A DNA stretch of 64,000 nucleotides from Streptococcus ruminicola (GTDB lineage: Bacteria > Bacillota > Bacilli > Lactobacillales > Streptococcaceae). This document shows, piece after piece, positions 35,613-45,493 of the stretch. Under the pieces are notes generated by a model that made no database searches, was not told where the DNA came from, and saw only the letters and a list, made by a program, of their open reading frames with translations. A program made the position numbers and the translations under genes. The stretch lies in contig NZ_CP046919.1 in the NCBI RefSeq assembly GCF_011387195.1, positions 496,001 to 560,000 of the forward strand, in the 5' to 3' direction. Positions within the stretch are counted from its first letter, which is position 1; each line of letters opens with the position of its first letter.

Positions 35613-35651
35613 AAGCTTACCTCATCTTTCATTTGGTAAAGCCATTATAAA

Positions 35652-35673
35652 AAGGAAAGCTTAAGCTTTCCTT
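35652..35673 (-). terminator. Terminator of recG
   Basis: AAGGAAAGC-TTAA-GCTTTCCTT, followed on the minus strand by TTTTTATAATGG. Confidence 0.8.
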
Positions 35674-35693
35674 GTAGAAATCTTTCATAAACC

Positions 35694-37709
35694 TTAATCA
35701 AAGTTACCTTTGTTTTTGAGATTTTGAGTGATGATTTGCCATTGTGGTTCTTGGCGCCAATTTGGATTTGAAACGATCTGGCTGGCAACTCGCCTAGCTT
35801 CTTCTAAAATATTATAGTCTTCCACAATATCTGCTACTTGAAATTCTGGAATTCCAGATTGTCGTGTTCCGAAAATTTCACCAGAGCCACGCATTTTAAG
35901 GTCAGCTTCAGCCAGTACAAAACCATCTGTGGTTTCCGTCATGATTTTCATGCGTTTTTTTCCTGTCTCAGTCTTTGGATTAGCAACCAAAATCGCATAA
36001 GATTGCTTGTCACCACGCCCAACACGTCCGCGCAGCTGATGCAGCTGACTAAGTCCAAAACGATCAGCATCCATGATAATCATAATAGTTGCATTTGGCA
36101 CATTGACCCCAACTTCAATCACTGTCGTTGAAACCAGAATTTGACTTTTTTGAGCTTTAAAGTCTTGCATGATAGCTTCTTTTTCTTCATTTTTCATGCG
36201 TCCGTGCATCAAGGCAACATTGGCACAATCCGCAAAATACTCAGACAAATCTTCATGCAAAGCAATGGCATTTTTCAGATCAAGAGATTCAGATTCCTCA
36301 ATCAAAGGTGAAATAACATAGGCTTGCGCACCTTTTTGCAATTCCTTTTTGACCCAGTCAAGGACAACATCCAACTGCTCATGCTTGACCCAGCGTGTAA
36401 TAATTGGTTTTCGCCCTGCAGGCAATTCATCAATAATGGAAACATCCATTTCACCAAAAGCAGTAATGGCAAGCGTACGTGGAATAGGCGTCGCTGTCAT
36501 CATGAGCACATCAGGATTTTCGCCTTTTTCGCGGAAAATACGACGTTGATTAACCCCAAAACGGTGCTGCTCATCTGTAATAACAAGTCCAAGACGATGG
36601 TAGCTCACCGCATCTTGAATCAGCGCATGCGTTCCCACAATCATGTCCACAGAACCATCCGCAATCGCAGCAAGAGCGGCTTTTTTATTAGCTGCCTTCA
36701 TACCTGATGTCAAAATAGCAATGGATAAATCAGGAAACAGCTGCGTTAAACTCTCAAAATGTTGTTCAGCCAAGATTTCTGTTGGCACCATCAAGGCTGA
36801 CTGATAGCCTGCCGTATAAGCCGCATACATAGCAAGACTTGCAACCACTGTCTTACCAGAACCAACATCCCCTTGCAAAAGACGGTTCATATGCCCACCA
36901 GAGCGCATATCAGACAAAATATCACTAAGGCTGTGCTTTTGCCCACCCGTCAAATCAAAAGGGAGACTCGCTATTTTATCAGTCACTTTTTGCTCATCGT
37001 AAGCAATCATAAGACCATTGGCTTCTGATTTATTATCTGCCTTCAAAGCTTGCAGATTCATTTGAAAATAAAAAAGTTCTTCAAACTTTATACGACGAAG
37101 GGCTTGTTTGTATTCTGCTAAATCCTTTGGAAAATGCATGGCTTCTGTTGCTCTTGCTCGACCTAATAGACGGTATTTATCCAAGAAAACTTGAGGTAGA
37201 TTCTCAGGCAACCAATTTTGTGCACCTAGAGCAAAAGCGGCTTTTATAGCTTTAATCAAAGCATTTTGCGAAATACCCTGCGCCACACGGTAAACAGGCT
37301 GCATATCATCTTCAACCTGCGCTAAAATTTTCATACCAGTCACTGCTGATTTTAGAGCGTCCCATTTTCCGAAAATGGCTACATCACTGCCAAGTTCCAC
37401 TTTATCCGCCAAATAAGGCTGATTGAAAAAAGACACCGCGATAACGGCTTCACCTTGTTTGATTTTAAAAGACAGGCGATTACGCTTATAGCCATAATAC
37501 TGGACATTTGCTGGCGTTACCACTGTTCCGACAATAACAGCTTTTTCCCCGTCAACTAAATCTAAAACACTCTTGCTCTTAAAATCTTCATAACGAAAAG
37601 GATAATAAAGCAGCAAATCCTCAATCGTATAAATGTCTAATTTATGGAATTTTTCTGCCGACTTAGGACCTAAGCCTTTTAATTCCTCAATTGATGATTG
37701 TAAATTCAT
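35694..37709 (-). CDS. recG: ATP-dependent DNA helicase RecG
   Basis: A 671-residue RecG that remodels stalled forks and branches. The N-terminal wedge/OB domain is followed by the SF2 motor: Walker A GDVGSGKT, motif II DEQH, motif III TATPIPRT, and motif VI QLRGRVGRG. Full family length. It follows alr in a co-directed row. Confidence 0.96.
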   Translation of the reverse strand: MNLQSSIEELKGLGPKSAEKFHKLDIYTIEDLLLYYPFRYEDFKSKSVLDLVDGEKAVIVGTVVTPANVQYYGYKRNRLSFKIKQGEAVIAVSFFNQPYLADKVELGSDVAIFGKWDALKSAVTGMKILAQVEDDMQPVYRVAQGISQNALIKAIKAAFALGAQNWLPENLPQVFLDKYRLLGRARATEAMHFPKDLAEYKQALRRIKFEELFYFQMNLQALKADNKSEANGLMIAYDEQKVTDKIASLPFDLTGGQKHSLSDILSDMRSGGHMNRLLQGDVGSGKTVVASLAMYAAYTAGYQSALMVPTEILAEQHFESLTQLFPDLSIAILTSGMKAANKKAALAAIADGSVDMIVGTHALIQDAVSYHRLGLVITDEQHRFGVNQRRIFREKGENPDVLMMTATPIPRTLAITAFGEMDVSIIDELPAGRKPIITRWVKHEQLDVVLDWVKKELQKGAQAYVISPLIEESESLDLKNAIALHEDLSEYFADCANVALMHGRMKNEEKEAIMQDFKAQKSQILVSTTVIEVGVNVPNATIMIIMDADRFGLSQLHQLRGRVGRGDKQSYAILVANPKTETGKKRMKIMTETTDGFVLAEADLKMRGSGEIFGTRQSGIPEFQVADIVEDYNILEEARRVASQIVSNPNWRQEPQWQIITQNLKNKGNFD

Positions 37710-37744
37710 AAGACCTCACTTTGCTACTATTATAACAAAAAATA

Positions 37745-37785
37745 GATTCTAAATCGCCGTAAGAAAATCACGACAATCTAGAATC
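37745..37785 (-). terminator. Terminator of alr
   Basis: GATTCTA (37745-37751) pairs with TAGAATC (37779-37785). On the minus strand the stem is followed by TATTTTTTG. Confidence 0.6.
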
Positions 37786-37794
37786 CTTTTTATC

Positions 37795-38901
37795 TTATTT
37801 TGAATAGAAACGTGGGATACGGTCACTTAGAAGACAAAGCACTTCATAATTGATAGTACCACGTTTTTGAGCCAAATCAGTAGCTGAAATAACCTTGTCA
37901 CCTTCTTGACCAATCAAAGTTACTTTAGTTCCGATTGGGAATTTTTCTGGTAAGCGAATAGTGATTTGGTCCATTGACACGCGCCCAACGATTTCACAAA
38001 ACTGTCCATTCACAAGAACTGAGAAGCCTTGCAAATCACGAGTCCATCCATCAGCATAACCAATTGGAACAGTCGCAATATATTCTTCTTTTTGAGCAGT
38101 GTAAGTTGCACCGTAACCAACAGTTGCACCAGCTGGGATTGTCTTCACGTGAACAAGCGCTGATTCCAAGCCAAGAGCTGGTTTAATCGGATATGGAAGA
38201 GCAATATCTGTTCCACTTGGATTCAATCCGTACATCACGATACCAAGACGAACGATATTGAAGATTGTTTCGCTGTGCCAGATACTTGTCGCTGAGTTAC
38301 TAGCATGAACAAGGGCAGGTTTTTCACTCAAGTTGTTAACAATATTTGTAAAGAATGCCAATTGCTCATTAAATTTAGTATCATCAGCTTCATCAGCTGT
38401 AGCAAAGTGAGTGAAGATACCTTCTACATTAGCGCCAGCTTTTTTCAAGTTAGCCATTAAGCTTTCAGCTTCTTCAAGACTACGCACACCAATACGTCCC
38501 ATACCAGAATCAACTTTCAAATGAACGTTAACCCCTTTAAGACTGATGTCTTGTTCATTTGCTAAATCAAGCCATTCTTGGCTAGCAACAGTTAAGGTAA
38601 TATCGTAATCACGTGCTAAAGCAACTTCATTAGGCATGATAACACCCAAGATTAAGATAGTTTCTTCAATACCTGCTTCACGAAGTTCGAGAGCTTCATC
38701 GACATTTGACACACAAAAACCGTCAACTAAGTGGTGCACAGCTTGCGCAACCTTTTTAGCACCATGTCCATAAGCATTAGCTTTAACAACCGCAAAAGCT
38801 TTTTTCCCTTCTGGAATATTAGCTTTAACCGCCTCAATATTGTCACAAATAGCCCCTAAATCAATTAAGGCTCTTGTTGGTCGGTGTAAACTTGAAATCA
38901 T
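37795..38901 (-). CDS. alr: Alanine racemase
   Basis: A 368-residue fold type III PLP enzyme that makes D-alanine for peptidoglycan and lipoteichoic acid. The PLP lysine is K40 in [11 protein letters not shown]; the tyrosine of the other face is in [11 protein letters not shown]. Length matches. It is downstream of acpS. Confidence 0.96.
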   Translation of the reverse strand: MISSLHRPTRALIDLGAICDNIEAVKANIPEGKKAFAVVKANAYGHGAKKVAQAVHHLVDGFCVSNVDEALELREAGIEETILILGVIMPNEVALARDYDITLTVASQEWLDLANEQDISLKGVNVHLKVDSGMGRIGVRSLEEAESLMANLKKAGANVEGIFTHFATADEADDTKFNEQLAFFTNIVNNLSEKPALVHASNSATSIWHSETIFNIVRLGIVMYGLNPSGTDIALPYPIKPALGLESALVHVKTIPAGATVGYGATYTAQKEEYIATVPIGYADGWTRDLQGFSVLVNGQFCEIVGRVSMDQITIRLPEKFPIGTKVTLIGQEGDKVISATDLAQKRGTINYEVLCLLSDRIPRFYSK

Positions 38902-38968
38902 TTTTTCTCCTCCAAAGCTAGTAAAAAATTTCTCGATTAATCCTACTTTTCATTTTTCAAAAAATTTG

Positions 38969-39328
38969 TTACTCATCATCTTCTAAGATAACACTGGCTT
39001 GCACAAGATTCCCCGTATGAGAAAGCGAAATAAAGCATTTACCAGTAAAAGGTGACTGGGTAATCTCAGGCGCACCTAGCTGGTTATTCAAAATTTCAAT
39101 ATCTTGAAAACCAAGTGTCCCAATTCCAGTCCCCATTGCCTTAGCAAAAGCTTCTTTTGCAGCCCAACGTCCCGCCAAAAATTCCATTTGCCTTTTCTCA
39201 GCCTTAAAACCTGAAAAAACTTGAAATTCTTTTTCTGTCAGCACGCGCTTTGCAAATCTATTATTCTTCTCATACGCCCGCTTGATTGCATCTATTTCTT
39301 GCAAGTCAATGCCATGACCAATAATCAT
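38969..39328 (-). CDS. acpS: Holo-[acyl-carrier-protein] synthase
   Basis: A 119-residue AcpS transferring phosphopantetheine from CoA to ACP. Motifs are GHGIDLQEI (magnesium aspartate at D8), [21 protein letters not shown] and [14 protein letters not shown]. It is in the usual streptococcal row secA-DAHP synthases-acpS-alr. Confidence 0.96.
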   Translation of the reverse strand: MIIGHGIDLQEIDAIKRAYEKNNRFAKRVLTEKEFQVFSGFKAEKRQMEFLAGRWAAKEAFAKAMGTGIGTLGFQDIEILNNQLGAPEITQSPFTGKCFISLSHTGNLVQASVILEDDE

Positions 39329-39407
39329 ACGTCTCCTTTGTGAAAAACGATTTTAAACCAAATCAAAACTCTTATCAGCTTAACCGCTTAATGATTTCCA
39401 AAACTAA

Positions 39408-39432
39408 GGAGCTGAGAAAAATCCCCAGCCCC
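39408..39432 (-). terminator. Terminator after the DAHP synthase pair
   Basis: An imperfect GGGGCTGGG/CTCAGCTCC stem followed by TTAGTTTT. It is weaker than the others. Confidence 0.5.
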
Positions 39433-39449
39433 ATAGGTTATTCAATTAA

Positions 39450-40505
39450 TTAGAATAGCAATTCTTCATAAGAATCATGACTTAAGGTTGCATGGATTTC
39501 ACGAATCAATTTTTCAGTTTTATCCCATCCTAGACATGGGTCTGTGATCGATTTTCCAAATACCTCTGGTGTATCTTGGCGACCATCTTCCAAGTAAGAT
39601 TCAATCATGAATCCACGTACATACTTGTTAATTTTATCACTCCAGTCGCGATTAATCAATGTTTGACGTACAATACGGATTTGTTCAAGATATTGTTTAC
39701 CAGAATTATCATGATTTGTGTCCACAACGATAAATGGATTTTCAAGTCCCATTTTTTCGTAGTGCGCAATTGCTTTCAACAAGTCATCATAATAGTAGTT
39801 TGGCACATTTTCGCCATGCTCAGTTAGTGCACCACGAAGAATAGCATGTGCCAATGGATTACCATCAGTTTCAACTTCTGCATTGTGGTAGATGAAGTTT
39901 TGTTTATTTTGTGCAGCATAAATACCATTAAACATCACGTTCAAATTACCAGATGTTGGATTTTTCATTCCTGCAGGGGCATCAATTCCAGAAGCAACAA
40001 AGCGGTGCTCTTGGTCTTCAACCGAACGAGCTCCAATAGCATGATATGACACCAAATCATCTACCAAGGTAAGATTATCAGGATACAACATCTCATCTGC
40101 AGTCGTCAAACCAGTTTCTGTGATGACACGATAATGCAAATGACGAACAGCAGCAACACCATTAATCAAATCTGGAAGTTTTGATGTATCAGGCTGATGC
40201 ATCAACCCTTTATAACCGTCACCATTTGTACGCGGTTTTGCTGTATAAACACGCATGACAATGAAAATCTTATCTTTGACTTCTTCTTGAAGTTTCGCTA
40301 AACGACGAGCGTATTCAAGTACAGCATCTTCATTATCAGACGAACATGGACCGATGACCAAGAGAATACGGTCATCTTCACCTTTGATGATTTTTGCCAA
40401 TTCAGCATCACGTGCTTTTTTCTTAGCAAGAAAATCACCTTCTAGTTTTGATAGTTCTTTGACTTGTGCAATATCAATCGTTGCACTTTTTTGATGTATT
40501 CCCAT
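39450..40505 (-). CDS. 3-deoxy-7-phosphoheptulonate synthase (DAHP synthase), copy 2
   Basis: A 351-residue class I (AroFGH-type) DAHP synthase, condensing phosphoenolpyruvate and erythrose 4-phosphate at the start of aromatic synthesis. Conserved are LLVIGPCSSDNEDAV, MRVYTAKPRTNGDGYKGL and GNLNVMFNGIYAAQNKQ. It is three bases downstream of a paralogue that shares most of its sequence. The two may differ in feedback control by phenylalanine or tyrosine; N-terminal differences would hold the signal. Confidence 0.93.
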   Translation of the reverse strand: MGIHQKSATIDIAQVKELSKLEGDFLAKKKARDAELAKIIKGEDDRILLVIGPCSSDNEDAVLEYARRLAKLQEEVKDKIFIVMRVYTAKPRTNGDGYKGLMHQPDTSKLPDLINGVAAVRHLHYRVITETGLTTADEMLYPDNLTLVDDLVSYHAIGARSVEDQEHRFVASGIDAPAGMKNPTSGNLNVMFNGIYAAQNKQNFIYHNAEVETDGNPLAHAILRGALTEHGENVPNYYYDDLLKAIAHYEKMGLENPFIVVDTNHDNSGKQYLEQIRIVRQTLINRDWSDKINKYVRGFMIESYLEDGRQDTPEVFGKSITDPCLGWDKTEKLIREIHATLSHDSYEELLF

Positions 40506-40508
40506 AAT

Positions 40509-41540
40509 TTATTTACCTAGTGTATCGTAAATTTCGTGAACAAGTTTTTCGGTATTGTCCCAACCAAGACATGGGTCTGTGATTGATTTACCAAAGACTT
40601 CAGGTTTGTCTTGACGTCCGTCTTCTAAGTATGATTCAATCATGAAACCACGAACGTATTTATTGATTTTTTCATTCCAATCACGGTTAATCAATGTTTG
40701 ACGGACAATACGAACTTGTTCTAAATATTGTTTTCCTGAGTTGTCATGGTTAGTATCGATAACGATAAATGGATTTTCAAGGCCCATTTTTTCGTATTGC
40801 TCGATAGTATCGATGACATTATCGTAGTAATAGTTTGGCACATTTTTACCATATTCGTTAAGTGCACCACGAAGGATAGCATGTGCAAATGGATTACCAG
40901 ATGTTTCTACTTCTTCACCGTTAAACAAGAATGATTGTTTATTTTGAGCGGCATAAATACCATTAAACATAACATTCAAGTTACCTGAAGTAGGATTTTT
41001 CATCCCTGTTGGGACACTAATGCCTGAAGCAACAAAGCGGTGTTGTTGGTCTTCAACTGAACGCGCACCAACAGCAATATAAGATACCAAATCATCTACC
41101 AATGGAAGATTTTCTGGATAAAGCATTTCATCTGCTGTTGTTAAGCCAGTCTCTGAAATCACACGATAATGAAGGTGACGAACGGCTTTAATACCGTTAA
41201 TCAAGCTTGGTGCTTCTGATGTATCAGGTTGGTGCATCAAACCTTTATAACCATCACCATTCGTACGTGGTTTTGCTGTGTAGACACGCATTACCATAAA
41301 GACACGGTCTTTAACTTCTTCTTGAAGTTTTGCCAAACGACGAGCGTATTCAAGCACAGCATCTTCATTATCAGATGAGCAAGGACCGATAACCAAAAGA
41401 ACTCGGTCATCTTCACCTTTAATGATAGCTTCTAATTCGCGATCACGAGCTTCTTTTTTAGCTAGAACGTCACCAGTTAATTTTGATTCTTCTTTAAGAG
41501 CATCGAAATTAATCTTTTTACTTGTTGCTTTAAATGACAT
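40509..41540 (-). CDS. 3-deoxy-7-phosphoheptulonate synthase (DAHP synthase), copy 1
   Basis: A 343-residue paralogue of the gene at 39450 with the same catalytic motifs (IGPCSSDNEDAVLEYARRLAK is identical apart from flanks). It is the upstream member of the tandem pair after secA. Divergence is concentrated in the first 30 residues and around 200-240. Confidence 0.93.
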   Translation of the reverse strand: MSFKATSKKINFDALKEESKLTGDVLAKKEARDRELEAIIKGEDDRVLLVIGPCSSDNEDAVLEYARRLAKLQEEVKDRVFMVMRVYTAKPRTNGDGYKGLMHQPDTSEAPSLINGIKAVRHLHYRVISETGLTTADEMLYPENLPLVDDLVSYIAVGARSVEDQQHRFVASGISVPTGMKNPTSGNLNVMFNGIYAAQNKQSFLFNGEEVETSGNPFAHAILRGALNEYGKNVPNYYYDNVIDTIEQYEKMGLENPFIVIDTNHDNSGKQYLEQVRIVRQTLINRDWNEKINKYVRGFMIESYLEDGRQDKPEVFGKSITDPCLGWDNTEKLVHEIYDTLGK

Positions 41541-41635
41541 ATATTTTCCCTCTCCTGAAATTAGTTAAGATTTCATCTATTATACCATTTTCAAGAGGTT
41601 TTTCAATAAATTGTCAGAATTTTCTGTTGTCTTTT

Positions 41636-44158
41636 TTAAAAATGTTTACGACCGTGGCAATTTTTGAATTTTTTACCTGATCCACATGGGCACAAATCGT
41701 TACGTTTAACGTTAGAGTAATCGATATCAGATTGTGCTTGAACATGTTGAGCAGAGATATTCTTTTCAGCCATAGTTGTCGCACGTTCAGTTGAGCGTTC
41801 ACGTTCTTGTTGGTGAATTTGTGCTTTCATCATTGTACGTGTCACGTCAAATTCAATGGCACCAATCATTGCTTGGAACATACGGAAACCTTCTGATTGG
41901 TATTCAACAACAGGGTTGTTTTGAGCGTATCCGCGCAAACCAACAGATTGACGCAATTGATCAAGGGCATCAATGTGGTCTGTCCACTTGTTATCCACAA
42001 CCATCAAAATCAAAACTTTTTGGAATTCTTTAACGGCTTCTTCGTCGTGAAGTTTAGCGATTTGAGCATCGTAAACTGCCAAAGCACGTTTGTAAAGTTC
42101 TTCTTTGATTTCTTCAAAATCTAGATTTTCAAGGTCAGCCAGTTTAATAGAATCTTCTGCAACCAAGTTTGATTTAGCAAAATTCAAAATAGCCTTGATA
42201 CCTTCTTCGCGGTCTGCACGGCTGTGAGCATCAACAGCACGATTAATTGTACGTTTAATCATTGCTTTGATTTCAGGTGCCAAATCACGGTCTGCTGTGA
42301 TAACATCGTGACGTTCAGCATAAATGATTTCACGTTGTTCACGCATCACATCATCATATTGAAGGACTTGTTTACGCATATCGTAGTTGTTACCTTCAAC
42401 ACGTTTTTGAGCTGATTCCACTTGACGTGTGAGCATCTTAGATTTGATAACAGCTTCTTCTTCATCAAGGTTCATGCGATCAAGGAAAGCTTTAATACGA
42501 TCTGAACCAAAACGACGCATCAAATCATCTTCAAGTGATAGATAGAATTGTGATTCACCTGGGTCACCTTGACGACCTGCACGTCCACGAAGCTGATTAT
42601 CAATACGACGGCTTTCGTGACGTTCTGTACCGATGACACAAAGTCCACCAAGTTCACGAACCCCTTCGCCAAGTTTGATATCTGTACCACGACCAGCCAT
42701 GTTGGTTGCGATTGTAACCGCACCGCGTTGACCAGCGTTCATGATGATTTGAGCTTCTTTAAAGTGGTTTTTAGCATTCAAAACTTCGTGTGGAATGCCA
42801 GCTTCAACCAATTTTTTAGAAATAAGGTCAGATGTTTCAACGGCAACCGTACCAACCAAGACAGGTTGACCTTTAGCGTGACGACGTTTAACATCTTCAA
42901 CTACTGCTCTGAATTTAGAAGCAAGTGTTGGATACAACAAATCTGGATGGTCAATACGTGCTACTGGTCGGTTTGTTGGAATTGGAATAATGCGCATGTT
43001 GTAAACTTCACGGAATTCCTCTTCTTCAGTTTTCGCTGTACCAGTCATACCTGCCAATTTTTTGTACATACGGAACATGTTTTGGTAAGTAATTGAAGCA
43101 CTTGTCTTAGATTCTTCCTGAATGCGCACGCCTTCTTTAGCTTCAATGGCTTGGTGCAAACCATCAGAGAAGCGACGACCTTCCATTGTACGTCCTGTAA
43201 ATTGATCGACAATCAAGATTTCACCATTTTCACTAACCACATAGTCAATGTCCAAAAGCATAATGTAGTTTGCACGAAGGGCATTGTCAATGTAGTGTGT
43301 TAAGGCAACATTTTCCAAATCGTAAAGATTTTCTAAACGGAAATATTCTTCAGCTTTGTCGATACCACTGTCTGTTAGACCGATTGTTTTTGTTGGTACA
43401 TCGATAACGTAATCAACACTTTCAAGAGTCTTAACGAATTTATCAGCACGAACGTAAAGTTGGCTTGTTTCAGAAGTTACTTGACCTGAAACAATCAAAG
43501 GTGTTCTCGCTTCATCAATCAAAACTGAGTCAACTTCATCGACCAAAGCAAAGTTTAGTGGGCGTTGAACCATATCTTCTTGACGAACAACCATGTTATC
43601 ACGAAGGTAGTCAAAACCGATTTCTGAGTTTGTAGAATAAGTGATATCACAGTTGTAGGCTTCACGTTTTTCATATGGTGATTTTGCAGACAAGTTGATC
43701 CCTACAGAAAGTCCCAACCAGCTATAAACTTCACCCATTTCAGTTGCGTCACGTGTTGCAAGGTATTCGTTGACCGTGATAACGTGAACCCCTTCACCAG
43801 CAAGGGCGTTAAGGTAAACTGGCATAGTCGCAGTCAATGTTTTACCTTCACCAGTACGCATTTCAGGCACGTCACCATTGTGCATTACAATACCACCCAT
43901 GATTTGGACACGGTATGGGTAAAGACCAAGAACACGTTTAGCCGCTTCACGAACAACCGCAAAAGCTTCTGGCAATAATTGATCTAAGGTTTCACCATTT
44001 TGATATCGTTGTTGAAATTCTGGTGTTTTTGCTTTTAATTCTTCATCAGACAAAGCAGCCATCGCATCAGCGTATGACTCAACTTTCTTTGCAATTTTTT
44101 CTAATTTTCTTAATTCGCCTTTATCGTTTTCGATAACAGTTCGTAGAATATTTGCCAT
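41636..44158 (-). CDS. secA: Preprotein translocase ATPase SecA
   Basis: The SecA motor, about 840 residues from the chosen start, that pushes preproteins through SecYEG. Walker A (MRTGEGKT), [13 protein letters not shown], and the C-terminal zinc motif [13 protein letters not shown] are present. The open frame runs 10 codons upstream; the ATG at 44158 has AAAGGA six bases before it and starts the usual [15 protein letters not shown]. It is the first of the secA-aro row. Motifs for the accessory SecA2 type are absent, so this is the main SecA. Confidence 0.97.
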   Translation of the reverse strand: MANILRTVIENDKGELRKLEKIAKKVESYADAMAALSDEELKAKTPEFQQRYQNGETLDQLLPEAFAVVREAAKRVLGLYPYRVQIMGGIVMHNGDVPEMRTGEGKTLTATMPVYLNALAGEGVHVITVNEYLATRDATEMGEVYSWLGLSVGINLSAKSPYEKREAYNCDITYSTNSEIGFDYLRDNMVVRQEDMVQRPLNFALVDEVDSVLIDEARTPLIVSGQVTSETSQLYVRADKFVKTLESVDYVIDVPTKTIGLTDSGIDKAEEYFRLENLYDLENVALTHYIDNALRANYIMLLDIDYVVSENGEILIVDQFTGRTMEGRRFSDGLHQAIEAKEGVRIQEESKTSASITYQNMFRMYKKLAGMTGTAKTEEEEFREVYNMRIIPIPTNRPVARIDHPDLLYPTLASKFRAVVEDVKRRHAKGQPVLVGTVAVETSDLISKKLVEAGIPHEVLNAKNHFKEAQIIMNAGQRGAVTIATNMAGRGTDIKLGEGVRELGGLCVIGTERHESRRIDNQLRGRAGRQGDPGESQFYLSLEDDLMRRFGSDRIKAFLDRMNLDEEEAVIKSKMLTRQVESAQKRVEGNNYDMRKQVLQYDDVMREQREIIYAERHDVITADRDLAPEIKAMIKRTINRAVDAHSRADREEGIKAILNFAKSNLVAEDSIKLADLENLDFEEIKEELYKRALAVYDAQIAKLHDEEAVKEFQKVLILMVVDNKWTDHIDALDQLRQSVGLRGYAQNNPVVEYQSEGFRMFQAMIGAIEFDVTRTMMKAQIHQQERERSTERATTMAEKNISAQHVQAQSDIDYSNVKRNDLCPCGSGKKFKNCHGRKHF

Positions 44159-44387
44159 CCCAATTCCTTTCGATAAACTTATCATCACATTTTATCATAA
44201 AAAGCGCTCTATTACAAGAATGCGCTACCATTGCAGCTCTCTTCTACAAGCGATAAAAATGCCTTGATATTTTAGTTTTTTATTAATATCATTCTTAGTA
44301 TTTTCTGAGTATTCACCTGCTACGATTATACTCTTTTTTCACCTTAACAACAAGAAAGCACTGTAATTCACAAGGAATTGTCAGCGT

Positions 44388-44432
44388 AAAAAAAGATTGA
44401 AGAATCATCCCAAATGGACTTTTCCTCAATCT
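44388..44432 (-). terminator. Terminator of scrK
   Basis: AGATTGA (44394-44400) pairs with TCAATCT (44426-44432). On the minus strand the stem is followed by TTTTTTT. Confidence 0.7.
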
Positions 44433-44457
44433 CGCTAACATTTTGTTAATCAAGCGA

Positions 44458-45339
44458 TTAACGTTCTGAAACTTTCTTAGCCAAAGCAAAGTTACCAAGA
44501 GTTGCAGAACCATTTTCAGCCACACCTGGTGTCACGATATATTCTGTAACATCTGGAACTGGAACATAATCATTCATCAAAGCTTTAAATTTATCACGAA
44601 CACGTTTTAGCATGTGTTCTTGTGCCATAACACCACCACCAAAGACAATCACTTCTGGACGATAAAGAAGTGTTGCTTGAACAGCGGCTTGTGCAATGTA
44701 ATAAGCTTGAACATCCCAAACATCAGAGTTAAGTTCAATCAATTCACCACGGATACCTGTACGTGCTTCAAGTGATGGACCTGCTGCCATACCTTCCAAG
44801 CAACCTTTGTGGAATGGGCAAACACCGTTAAAGTTTTTAGCAACATCTTGTGGGTGTGGAGCAACGTATACGTGACCTGCTTCTGTATGACCAAGACCAC
44901 CGATAAATTGACCGTTTTGAATAGCTCCAGCACCAATACCAGTACCGATTGTGTAATAAACAAGACTCTTAACGCCTTTACGAACGATTGTTTCACCGTA
45001 AGCAGAGCTATTTACGTCAGTTGTAAAGTAAAATGGCACTTTAAAGTGTTTTGAAATCAAACCAACCAAGTCAACATTAGCCCAATGTGGTTTTGGAGTT
45101 GTTGTGATGTAACCATAAGTTTTTGAATTTTCATCAACATCAATTGGCCCAAATGAACCAATAGCAATTCCTGCCAAATCTTCTTCAAAACGTTTGAAGA
45201 ATGCTACTGTTTTATCAATTGTTTCATAAGGTGTTGTTGTTGGAAATTGAACTTTTTCTACAACTTGAAAATTCTCATCACCAACAGCACAAACAAATTT
45301 TGTTCCACCTGCTTCGACACTACCGTATAATTTAGTCAT
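44458..45339 (-). CDS. scrK: Fructokinase ScrK, ROK family
   Basis: A 293-residue ROK sugar kinase that phosphorylates fructose freed by ScrB. The ATP motif is near the N-terminus (EAGGTKFVCAVGD), and the zinc motif H-x-CPFHKGCLEGMAAGPSLEARTG is characteristic. It follows scrA but has its own promoter after a scrA terminator, so it may be expressed partly independently. Confidence 0.92.
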   Translation of the reverse strand: MTKLYGSVEAGGTKFVCAVGDENFQVVEKVQFPTTTPYETIDKTVAFFKRFEEDLAGIAIGSFGPIDVDENSKTYGYITTTPKPHWANVDLVGLISKHFKVPFYFTTDVNSSAYGETIVRKGVKSLVYYTIGTGIGAGAIQNGQFIGGLGHTEAGHVYVAPHPQDVAKNFNGVCPFHKGCLEGMAAGPSLEARTGIRGELIELNSDVWDVQAYYIAQAAVQATLLYRPEVIVFGGGVMAQEHMLKRVRDKFKALMNDYVPVPDVTEYIVTPGVAENGSATLGNFALAKKVSER

Positions 45340-45375
45340 GTTATCTCCCTTTTAATTGCTAGTTTTCTATCAAAT

Positions 45376-45404
45376 ATTATACAAAAAAACAAAAGATATA
45401 TCAA
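45376..45404 (-). promoter_or_regulatory. Promoter of scrK
   Basis: TTGATA (45399-45404), 17 bases, TATAAT (45376-45381) on the minus strand. Confidence 0.75.
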
Positions 45405-45454
45405 GTACAAAAGTGGCAGAAACCCTATTGTATCAATATTTAACTCCATATAAA

Positions 45455-45476
45455 AAGAGGTTCTTTCGAACCTCTT
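45455..45476 (-). terminator. Terminator of scrA
   Basis: AAGAGGTTC-TTTC-GAACCTCTT, followed on the minus strand by TTTTATATG. Confidence 0.75.
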
Positions 45477-45493
45477 AAATTATAGATATATAC

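Noticed and set aside
42569..43096. A 175-codon frame on the plus strand opposite secA
   Set aside because: It lies wholly inside secA in antisense, is rich in Cys/Phe/Thr typical of a reverse-frame shadow, and has no ribosome site.
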